A DNA stretch of 64,000 bases from contig NC_092579.1 in NCBI RefSeq assembly GCF_037975245.1, positions 3,000,001 through 3,064,000 of the forward strand, read 5' to 3'. Below are positions 1-9,180 of this stretch, piece after piece. The stretch is from Apostichopus japonicus. Lineage: Eukaryota; Echinodermata; Holothuroidea; Aspidochirotida; Stichopodidae. The translations under genes were made by a program, and so were the position numbers. The notes under the pieces are model-generated. The model was not told where the DNA came from. It did not search any database and saw only the letters and a list, made by a program, of their open reading frames with translations. Each line of letters begins with the position of its first letter. The first letter of the stretch is position 1.

Positions 1-146
1 CCCAGATTTCCCAGTAGCCTAATGCATAATTCATGAGCGTTTCAAAACGGCCAATGAGCAGGAAGCAAGTATTTGCTAGTGAGCCCTAGTGAACACAGTG
101 AGCCCTTGAAGTAGTATTAGCAAGCACAAGAGTACATGTTTATCCA

Positions 147-186
147 ATCTCGGCCTTTTGGCCGAGATCATGTGTAATATATGTTC
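147..186 (+). ncRNA. U2 snRNA 5'-end-like fragment (probable pseudogene or snRNA-derived repeat)
   Basis: The segment contains TCTCGGCCTTTTGGC, then AGATCA, GTGTA, TAT and TGTTC in the order and spacing of the first ~45 nt of U2 snRNA, including the region that in U2 pairs with the intron branch point. The first hairpin is a perfect 9-bp stem with a TTTT loop (147-168). After about position 186 the resemblance to U2 stops: the Sm site and 3' stem-loops are not seen. It is therefore not a functional U2 gene, but a truncated pseudogene or the head of an snRNA-derived repeat. The match was made by eye. Confidence 0.4.
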
Positions 187-360
187 CCTTTCGAGGGGAA
201 TGGTGATGCACCCCAGACGATGATCACACAGTCACAGTCCCGGGGACTGGGGCTGAGAGCGGATCAGTCGTTGGTAGTTTGGTTTCGTGCCCAGATTCTT
301 TCCAGGATCTTGCAACAAAAGTCAACATCGAAAGCCACTTTTTATACTTTTTCCGACGGC

Positions 361-491
<131 letters not shown>

Positions 492-561
492 TATTGGAAT
501 AACGGAAAAACTGTTAAACAACTATGCTGCATTTAGAGAAAGGCTGGATCTCGAGTGAGAT

Positions 562-568
<7 letters not shown>

Positions 569-623
<55 letters not shown>

Positions 624-665
624 TATAATTATATAATATAATATATATTATATAATATAATTAAT
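569..665. repeat. (AT)n microsatellite with AT-rich palindromic tail
   Basis: About 50 bp of AT repeat followed by TAATATAATTATATAATATAA-type sequence up to ~665, directly upstream of the putative exon at 712. This is low-complexity DNA with no coding signal. Confidence 0.9.
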
Positions 666-711
666 TAATTGATTATATTTAATACTCTTTCTTGAATTGT
701 TTCGTTATTAG

Positions 712-2597
712 GAACTACAATGGAGGGCGCAATGAATTGATCGCTCAGGAGATGATCACTGTTGCAGCAAAGTTTAAGGTATCAATCCTCTTGTCCTCTT
801 GTTTTATTAGTATTATAAGTAATATTATCATATATGGGCTGACTTTACTAAATATGTTGGTTTGTCATAGTTTCATACGGTTAATTGGGCCTTTGATGCT
901 CTAAATCAACGTGTTTTTTCTTAATTTTGGATTACGCTCAAAGCCTTGGTATATTAGCCTGTCAGGACTCAAAGTGAATGTGAAGCTATGTAGGCACAAA
1001 CAAAGAATGAGACCCAAAATCTTAACACACAAAACATTCATCCACAATGAGTAAAAAGTGTACAGAGGTTGTTTCGATTTCTCTAATTGGTTGCGCGATT
1101 ATTCGAAAGGGTTAAGAACTAAACACTGCCCGAAGCAATAAAGCTTTATTCTGATACGATCTCCTATAGATATTATTATTATTATCATTATTATTATTGT
1201 TATAATGAAAGTCATAGACAGGGGCGTGCACAGCATGTAAACTGGTGGGGTGGGGGTCACCAAAAGTAGGCACCTGAACCATCACGGAAGGGCCAGAGGC
1301 GGGTGAAGGATACTAAAAGGGGTGTTATCCTGAGGTCATTGAAGCAAACAGCCATGTAGGTGGTGGGGGGGGGGGGCTTCGGTTACTTCCCCGAAAGAAT
1401 AAACACTCGAAGCTTCCGAATTCTACACTTTGAGGCATATATAGATCATAATCTAGATCTATGTAAATATCTTTAAACGTAAGATTGTGCTAATAAGTAC
1501 TCAAAATTCCTGCGACCGAATTTGTGGGTGTCTACACCCCTATGGAAGCGCCAAGAGCGAATGAAGGGTTTTAAAAGGGAAATATTGTCCTGAGCCTACT
1601 GCCATGTAGGTAGGGGGGCACTTCCCAGAAGAAACGAAAGCTTCAAATTCTGCCGATATTGAGACATATAAAGTGGTCAGGGGGATACAACCCCCAAAAA
1701 TAATTGAAATTGAGATTAGATGCTAAGCGTGACTTTGCAAGTATCTGAAGTGTTTATGAGCGTCGGGTGCACTGGAGTAGATGATTTACAATTCAATATT
1801 ATAATGGTTTACTTACTGATAAATCACTTTCTTTGTCTTCTAACATTGCATGTATTGCCATTCTTTACAACCTCTCTTGACTGTTTTGTCTTCTGCAGGA
1901 TATTCGAATATATTGCCTAGAAGGCAGACACCCGGAAAGAAAACGGCTTCGCGAAATGGCAGACCAATTACAAATGGAACTCGTTTACTCACACAGACCG
2001 CTCAGTTTATTTTGGTCTCTAGGAGGTTTGCTTAGCAGTCTGTTAGTCGCCTTTTCGTCCATCCCGTCACCTTTCAGTCCTGCTTTCTTTTACTACAGTG
2101 GTTACTTTACTCGACTTGGACACATAAGAGATGACATAGATGAGAAAGAAGTGAAGGGCATCCTCTTCCGAATTGTTAAATTCCATCACAACATCGAAGT
2201 TTATAAGGTAGCACGTAAAGGCCTCGACAGTCTACCTGTAGCAGCAGAGTTACTGATGAACGGCGAAATGCTTCTCAGCGAGGAAGAGTCACAGAAGATC
2301 CTTCTCAGACTGCACAATATTGAAAAGATTGTGCCATCGAAACTAGACCTAGAGGACATTGTGGAACTATGCATCAATATATACGAGATCATTGATCATT
2401 TCGACGCACTTACCATTGTTCGAGAAACTTGGCAGGAAGTTAAAGGGCAGATTTATGAACTGAAAAAGGGTTCAAAGAATGCTGTTGGGCCATTCATAAG
2501 GAACAAAAGTGCCCTCGGGTCAGAATTAAACAGCGCTCTCGGTGGTGCCTGTCAGAGTCTTGACTCAAATTCAAAGGTTATTAAACGTTACAGTTAA
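712..2597 (+). CDS. 3' part of an unidentified gene (two exons seen, 5' end not found)
   Basis: I do not recognise this protein. Exon A (712-778) follows a TTATTAG acceptor, starts with the last base of a split codon, encodes 22 residues beginning NYNGGRNELIAQ and ends at a GT donor. Exon B (1899-2597) follows TTTTGTCTTCTGCAG in phase 0 and encodes 232 residues to a TAA; overlapping AATAAA signals lie at 2607-2617. The exon-B product begins DIRIYCLEGRHPERKRLREM. It then has a hydrophobic stretch (about residues 34-60 of the exon: leucine-rich, SLGGLLSSLLVAF), followed by a charged, mostly helical region with acidic-leucine repeats. A basic-helix, hydrophobic-patch, long-helix layout is loosely like apolipoprotein-L-type proteins, but no diagnostic motif is visible. 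No start codon is assigned; earlier exons probably lie left of the window or in the AT-rich DNA. Exon B is very likely coding (long, open, with spliced borders and a polyA signal). Confidence 0.55.
1168..1203. repeat. (ATT)n microsatellite
   Basis: Short TTA/ATT trinucleotide tract with one CAT interruption. Such tails often mark LINE 3' ends, but no LINE body is recognised beside it. Confidence 0.6.
1216..1700. repeat. Degenerate ~256-bp tandem repeat, array A (about two units)
   Basis: Two units aligned by the shared anchors GCCAGAGGCGGGTGAAGGAT / GCCAAGAGCGAATGAAGGGT (near 1291 and 1547), CCATGTAGGTxGGGGGG, CTTCCC(C)GAAAGA and GAGGCATATATA / GAGACATATAAA. The left edge, CAGGGGCGTGCACAG at 1220, looks like a DNA-transposon terminus. 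The same unit recurs at 6340-7150. It lies in the intron between the two exons of the unidentified gene. No coding potential is seen. Confidence 0.7.
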
Positions 2598-2762
2598 TTA
2601 ACAAGAAATAAAATAAATCATACACCCACCACATATATCGAAAGCAATGATAAAGGTATGCGATGGTAATTACATGTGTTTATGTGACGCCTTCGGTTGT
2701 AAACAAGTACAAATGTAAATAAATATAGGCAATATATGAAGCTAATAACCTAACTAACCTAA

Positions 2763-3570
2763 CAATTTGGTTATTTGACCTTTGACCGCCCTCACTCTCA
2801 TGTCATCGCTCACGAATCCAAACAGCGGATGTCTGGGTTAACACCCACCGACTCTGACTTCCACGAGCCTTGCCACTTATGAGAAGTATTCTACAAACCT
2901 TTTGGCAAGCATGACCGATTGAACTCGTGAACTTTGACGTTTTATGTCAATTAATGCTGAATAATCATAGAAAGCTAATTTCCTTCATGGCTATGACACG
3001 CCACAATGTCCGATTTCGGCGCATATGTTTATTTAACTCCAGTGGTTTGGTTTTAATACACTTAGACCTCTGACCTTTAGCCATATAACGTCTAACAGTG
3101 ACACATTAGTCCATTCAGCTTGCAGATTCGGAGACGTTTGTGACACACATTTTCGCACGACTTTGCCAAATTTTGAAATCCTGACTTTTGTCGTTTTGCC
3201 TTAATTAAAACCTAGATAATTACGGAAGTGATGGTCTCTGTCATTTAAGTGTCATTTTAGCCCCGCGTGTAATGGCAAAAAAATATAGCTTTGACGATGT
3301 CTGATCATTAGCCATGTCCTCACCGGTTGAGGTACAACAGTCTATGCTTATATATATATATAATATCCCATTACGTTTTTAGTCCATATGTATTGCGGGT
3401 TAAGAGAAGTTTGGACACTTTTCGCGCTGATTTTAATTTTGACCTCGTGGCTGTTTAAGTGTTACGTAAAGTAATAGCCATACAGGTCTTACTACCACTA
3501 TAGGTGATGGCCAAAAAGCACTATTTTGTTTTTTGACCTATGAACTTTGATCCTATTACGTCGTAAGTTA
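2763..3570. repeat. Diverged TGACCT-containing repeat region
   Basis: Non-coding region downstream of the unidentified gene. TGACCTTTGACC-type words recur at about 2774, 3064, 3439 and 3534. Each is followed by similar text such as GTTTTATGTCAATTAA, TCGTTTTGCCTTAATTAA or CCTATTACGTCGTAAG and then TTACGG. This suggests very diverged tandem or nested copies of one element; boundaries cannot be drawn by eye. Confidence 0.35.
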
Positions 3571-4261
3571 CGGAGGCATTGATTCCATGCCAAGGCATAC
3601 ACCACCCTCAAATACAACACCCAACACTCCTACGGTTGAGGAATTTAAGAACCGTTTTGCAAAGTAGGTCAGTTACTTTCAGTAAACCTATAGTAACATT
3701 TGTTTTGCTATATTGAGTCGCTTCTTTTGAAAAGGAATACTTCAACAATTACAACTTTGAATACAATCTTTCAGTTGAAAATGGATTTTATGCCTATAGT
3801 AGACTACGTCATTGTGACTAACCAGAGTTGTACGCCAAACAGCCAAGGAAAACAAATTATATTTTGCTACACTGCAGTCAATTATAGTTACTATTTTGTT
3901 ACCATACTATTCCTATAGGACTAGCTTTGTTCGATAGGTGGCTCAGTCTTTAGTTAATGTAAGACTGCTCTCAAATTAACTATGTATGTATGTATGTATG
4001 TATATGCTGTGAGAGCCGATGGCTCGAGTTTTCATTGCTGTGGACGTTGGCATTGTTTGAGACTTGTCGTTCAATATATACGTTACCAACTATCCAAAGA
4101 ACCAGCACACTGCTGATTAGAACACACGATATTCTTTTAATGCGCTTGGATGACGAGAGTCACCGATGCCCGAGCTTACATACTAATGTGAAAACATTGA
4201 TCAAATCCATGGCCTTCTGCAGCCCCAAGATCACCCCATTATCTTTCTCCTTTTCTTTCAG
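3571..4261. other. Non-coding stretch, nothing assigned
   Basis: AT-rich sequence with a short (TATG)n tract at about 3981-4001. Short open frames here look random. A good polypyrimidine tract and AG acceptor close the stretch at 4260-4261. Confidence 0.5.
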
Positions 4262-4474
4262 AGTACGGAACTATGGTTGAATATCTTCAGTGGAACATTA
4301 AGCGTGTTGAATATCTATTATGAGGCAGATAACATCGATTCCATGGAAGACCACATAAGAAATGCTCAGGACTTGATTCATGAATTTCGAGATATTGCGA
4401 ACAACGCAGGAAAACTTTGTGATGGGTTCGAATTTTATTCAAACAATCGCAAGGTTAATACACCTTATCCTTAA
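4262..4474 (+). CDS. Possible alternative terminal exon of the left-edge gene
   Basis: After a strong acceptor (TTTCTCCTTTTCTTTCAG) a phase-0 frame encodes about 70 residues, beginning STELWLNIFSG and continuing with an acidic, helix-prone stretch (EDHIRNAQDLIHEFRDIANN), then a TAA at 4472-4474. A weaker GT donor at 4454 would end a 64-codon exon instead. Exon A (712-778) ends in phase 0, so it could splice either to 1899 or to 4262, giving two alternative C-termini. It could also belong to a separate gene. The amino-acid composition looks coding; no family is recognised. Confidence 0.35.
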   Translation, partial: STELWLNIFSGTLSVLNIYYEADNIDSMEDHIRNAQDLIHEFRDIANNAGKLCDGFEFYSNNRKVNTPYP

Positions 4475-5222
4475 ATACAGGATTGGCAGAGAAGGGATGG
4501 GGTACTGGAAGGTGTGTGATTGTGGGGAAGGGGTGGGGGTGAGGGTAAATCCATCATAAATTGCCTTCATAGGGAGTTTGGTGACATATTTTGATCGTAT
4601 CTTATGATCATAATAGTTTTGATTTCTTTTTGCGCAATATTTCCATCCAATAAAATCATATCTGGACAATCGAACAAGCTCAATGGACTTGTTTCCATTG
4701 ACTCCCTCTGCATCATTCAAAATAGGCGCCGTTTCTGTATAATACACTGATCTGCTGTTACAGTACAATAAAATAAATAAATAAAATACCCGTCTAGAAT
4801 AGTAGAATATTGTGTACATTATATATACTCAACTCGATAGGCGTATGCATAAACATTACGTTGTTGATTTGTTTACGTGAAGAAGTATTAGTTTCATCCT
4901 CCTACTTGGAGATCTTTCTACTTCAATGTTTCATAAGTATACACAGGTGTATTTTCTTTGTTGGTTTGTTTTTATTTCTAATTTTATTTTTCTAATTTTA
5001 TTTTATTTCTTTTTTATTCATAATTGTTGTACTTGTTTTGATAAAGGTGGAGATGTATATATTTCATCTCGTAATTTAAAAATTATAATTATAAGTCTTA
5101 TATTAAACGTAGCATTTCGAAATTTACTTTCACACTATTTTATAACATTGGTGTCAGATTCAAACTGTAAAAAAAAACGCAGGTTCGCATTTTATCCTCT
5201 TATATTAATATGCTGTAGTTAT

Positions 5223-5305
<83 letters not shown>

Positions 5306-5571
5306 TACCATTTTGGTGCACCATTTGGTTGTAAAAAGAACATTTTCTCCGTTAACTGTAAGTGCTTTTTTCTTTTAAAACATAACAAACTTTACATAAT
5401 ATCGTGCGCTGATGCTAGAAAATTACGAAAAAAAATTACAAAAGTGCCATATTGTTAAAGACATTCAAATGCCTATACGGAATGCTTTATCCACATTCAG
5501 TCCCGATACATTGAGACTGCAACCAGACGGTGCCATCTTACGTCCAGTCAGCTGGTGTACTGTTTGTTGTT
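4475..5571. other. Intergenic DNA with an (AT)n microsatellite at 5224-5301
   Basis: No gene is recognised. The region holds an AT dinucleotide tract of about 75 bp and otherwise plain AT-rich sequence with T-rich runs at 4960-5030. Confidence 0.6.
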
Positions 5572-6315
5572 AACATTATAGCCACTGCAGCAGGTGTATG
5601 TGGTGAAATAGTCACACGTAAATTCCATTTTCCCACCACGCCTGATTTCTCCTTTGTTTATGATAACGATTAATTGGCTTATGTCATTATAGGATATTTT
5701 GTCATGCCACATCTGTCTGGTTTCTCATCAAATTAGGCTAACTCTTTACTTCAGTACTTTTCCAATAAACGTGTTGCTGAATGTCGTCATTCGTGGGTGC
5801 TCTGTCTGTTTTTTGTAAAAGTTACAAGAACATTGAATTATGTGGATTGGATTTAAAATGAAGACAACCAAGAGGCAAATTAATGTGAGAAGATTTAATT
5901 TAACAGTTTAATGCACACAATGTAAGGTTCTTTGTACTTAAAACATTATAGCCACTGCAGCAGGTGTATGTGGTGAAATAGTCACACGTAAATTCCATTT
6001 TCCCACCACGCCTGATTTCTCCTTTGTTTATGATAACGATTAATTGGCTTATGTCATTATAGGATATTTTGTCATGCCACATCTGTCTGGTTTCTCATCA
6101 AATTAGGCTAACTCTTTACTTCAGTACTTTTCCAATAAACGTGTTGCTGAATGTCGTCATTCGTGGGTGCTCTGTCTGTTTTTTGTAAAAGTTACAAGAA
6201 CATTGAATTATGTGGATTGGATTTAAAATGAAGACAACCAAGAGGCAAATTAATGTGAGAAGATTTAATTTAACAGTTTAATGCACACAATGTAAGGTTC
6301 TTTGTACTTAAAACA
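5572..6315. repeat. Perfect 370-bp tandem duplication
   Basis: The block beginning AACATTATAGCCACTGCAGC at 5572 recurs at 5942, an offset of 370 bp. I compared the two copies line by line and saw no difference; the second copy ends at about 6315 (...TTGTACTTAAAACA). No gene or transposon end is recognised in it. Perfect identity means either a recent duplication or an assembly artefact. Confidence 0.93.
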
Positions 6316-6339
6316 GTTGATCTAGTGGTGTCTACAGGA

Positions 6340-7150
6340 TTTCAACGATGAGGAAACCAAACTCAAAATTTCGCCGACTGATTAAGGGATGGGTCTGATC
6401 TTTTGTGGAATGGCCAGAGGCGAATGAATTAGTTTATCCAAAGGGGGTTGGGGTAGGGTGGGGGTGTTTAACGTGGGTCATTGTACCCTACCCCTGTGAA
6501 GGAGGGTCTCGAAAAAATGAAAGTTTTAAACGTGATATGGTGCATTCTGAGGGATACATTTAGGTCTATGAAAGTAGCTCTATACGCAAGATTGTGCTAA
6601 TGAGTAATAATAAACTCCAATATTCTCCAACTGATTTAAGTATAGTTACCTGAATCTTTATGGGAGGGCCAGATGTGAATGAACTATTTTATAGAGGGGT
6701 TGTTACTGTTGGTTCATTCTTGCCAACACCCATGAATCGGGAGTCGTGCATGGGATCCTCCCCAGAAAATAAAGAAAGAAAGAAAAAAGTTACAAGTTGA
6801 ACGGTGTATTCTGAGGCATATTTGACTATAAGTTATGTTTTTGTAAGTTACTCTAAGGAAGGTTGTGCTAATAAATAACAATGCATTCAACATTTTCCCG
6901 ACTGATTATGATAGGAGCCTGAATCTTCATGGGAGAGGCAGAGGCGATATGAAGGATGTTATAATTGGGGGAGGGGAGAAGGGGAGGGGATGTTGCCCTT
7001 TAGTTATAGATGCCGTCTCCTATGTTGGGGGTTGGGGATCCTCCCGGAAAAGAATCGTGAAGTGGTGCTTACTGAGGCAATCTTAGACTATCTAAGTTAA
7101 GTCTGTAGATATTGGCATAAACGCAAGGTGGTGCTAATACTTTAAATTGT
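6340..7150. repeat. Degenerate ~265-bp tandem repeat, array B (about three units)
   Basis: Anchors recur at a regular step: GATTGTGCTAATGAGTAATA at about 6588, GGTTGTGCTAATAAATAACA at about 6862 and GGTGGTGCTAATA at about 7127. They are accompanied by CCGACTGATT, CTGAATCTTxATGGGAG, GGCCAGAGGCGAATGAA and GAGGCATATTT-type words. The same unit forms array A at 1216-1700. The right flank (7230-7266) ends C-rich then CGCACACCTCTG, the reverse complement of which resembles the CAGGGGCGTGCAC edge of array A. This suggests both arrays are internal parts of one DNA-transposon family. Confidence 0.7.
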
Positions 7151-7612
7151 GAGGTTAAAAGGGGTGGGGGAGGGTGAGTACATCCGACTGAAACAAATAC
7201 CCCCTCTGATGATCGGAAGTATAGGTCACCGCCCCCCCCCCTCCCCCAATCTCCATGCGCACACCTCTGGGTGGATCCACATATACATACACATGAAAAT
7301 ATGAATATATTTCAACCTTTGCTTTTGCAGTTTAAAGTGTTTACGTCTACAGGATTTTGACCTCAAATGACCTTTGACCTGCAAATAAAACAAACGGCTC
7401 TTAAAATAACTGTGTTGGAGCTACATATAGCAAGACGTATTTTTATCCACATTTTCCAATTGAAGATATCGACGTTTCACACACATGCCACCACCACCGT
7501 GTCATGGAGCTATAATACCATCCTAAGAGTGTCATGTGCTCTGTTGTCCTAATGACTAGAGTAAGGACAAGGGGTTGTTTGAGTTATTAGATTACATATA
7601 ACACAGTTATAT

Positions 7613-7642
7613 CAGGGAGTTGTTCCATCCCAACTCCCTGGT
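7613..7642. repeat. Short hairpin element, copy 1
   Basis: A 9-bp perfect stem (AGGGAGTTG / CAACTCCCT) with an 8-nt loop TTCCATCC. The reverse complement of a second hairpin at 57272-57304 has almost the same sequence. Confidence 0.6.
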
Positions 7643-9079
7643 TATATTAACAATTAGCATAGGCATGTACACTGAGGAGCAGACTTTATCATCAAATTAG
7701 CATTAAAGGAGGATTTCGTGTAAATTTATACCATATTTTAAAGGAGAACACTATTACAGCAACATGAAACAGCAAAAAGGAAACATAGCTAGTACTTATC
7801 CTCGCTTTCTTTTAAATTGTGACATACTCAAAACTAAAGTTCTCACCTTGTATTTATATCTGTCTCAGCTAGTTAGGTTTTGATCAATTACAAAAATCAA
7901 TGGTTAACGCAATTATTAGTTAATGTTTCTTTATATGATAAAAGAGTCTTAGCTACGAATTTGACCTTTCATCGATACCTTTCCTTTGCATCCGAGCATC
8001 TTCGACTTGCTTCAAGTCTTTACAAAATCAAACTCATCAGGCAGGTAAAAAAGGAACAAACAACATGCACGAATCAAAGCAATACCCAAAGAACTATTTT
8101 TTCCCCATTAGCGTCCTTATGAATACCAAAACAATATGGTATTAAAGTCATAATGCCATATTGGTTATGATCCATACAATATGTTCGTATTTTTAGGCTA
8201 ATGAACACTTCACACATTAAACGAATACGTTATGACGTAAATTAATATTTGGCCTTCAAAAGGAAGAATATAACGTAAGTACCTATATTTGTTTTTTTGA
8301 TTCATTGATCCTCACGTGACCTTCTCGAGATATGTTATACGTGTTGTGCCGCAAAGTTGACATTGGAGCAAGCAGATGTAATGTCATAAATAAAAATTGA
8401 CAAGAAATGTTTTTTATTTTATTTATTTTGTTCGTTATTGTCTGGGATGGTTACGGGTTGTTCCTTCTATGACCGGGTTGTAAAAAGACTATATAAAAAC
8501 AACCAAGAACAGTGACTGTATTAATGATTTCCTGACGCATCCACGCATCCAAAAAGATGGAATTCAAATTTCGAAGATAAACAGAGCATTTTTTTTCTGC
8601 CTATAGATGTGAACTATATATGGCACACTTTCACACTTGTATGCGACAATTTCATGTTTTTTTCTTTTCTAATTAAAAACGTATACACTTCAAATGTACA
8701 CTTTATCTCGAAATCGGTATGGAGGAACTTAAAGGGATGTAAAATTCACCAGGATGCTTGGATTATATTCATCTTTTACTCATGTCAAAAGTATGTTTTC
8801 CTCTAAATTACTCTTTTGAACTGTTCAAGGCATACCATCAGGTGCAGCAACACGTGATATTTCTTTCCTAGCCAGGCATTCCGATTTGAAGAAAGTTTCG
8901 TTAAATCCGTAACGCAAATAAGATTAAGATATACATTGGATGATCCGGGATATCTTTGGCGTATTTTTAATCCGCCTGACTGCATCTTTATTAAACGTTG
9001 TACAAACCTCACAACCGACTTGCTTAATAATTAACGAAGGAATTCTCTATTATGTAACATCAGGGCAGTAAGAATTATC
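7643..9079. other. Intergenic DNA upstream of the lipocalin gene
   Basis: AT-rich, with no exon or repeat family that I can defend. Short open frames here have random-looking composition. Confidence 0.5.
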
Positions 9080-9087
9080 TATAAATA
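9080..9087 (+). promoter_or_regulatory. TATA box of the lipocalin gene
   Basis: TATAAATA lies 94-101 bases upstream of the predicted ATG at 9181, leaving room for a short 5' UTR of about 60-75 nt. Confidence 0.6.
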
Positions 9088-9180
9088 CGAACAGTGTACG
9101 AGAAAATATATCAAAGGAACTTGAAGATTACAACCTTTTCAACCGAAAATTCAAGCAAGTGTAGAAGGAATCAGAAGAAG

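Noticed and set aside
4420-4440. tRNA B-box-like GGTTCGAATT
   Set aside because: No cloverleaf can be drawn around it and it lies within a likely coding exon.
5200-5388. Open frames across the second AT microsatellite
   Set aside because: Same repeat-driven Ile-Tyr artefact.
5900-6082. 60-codon minus-strand frame across the 370-bp duplication junction
   Set aside because: It depends on the junction of two identical copies, and no motif or splice context is seen.
1220-7266. One 6-kb transposon carrying the orphan gene exons as cargo
   Set aside because: The flanks of the two putative ends show no matching target duplication, so two separate insertions are more economical.
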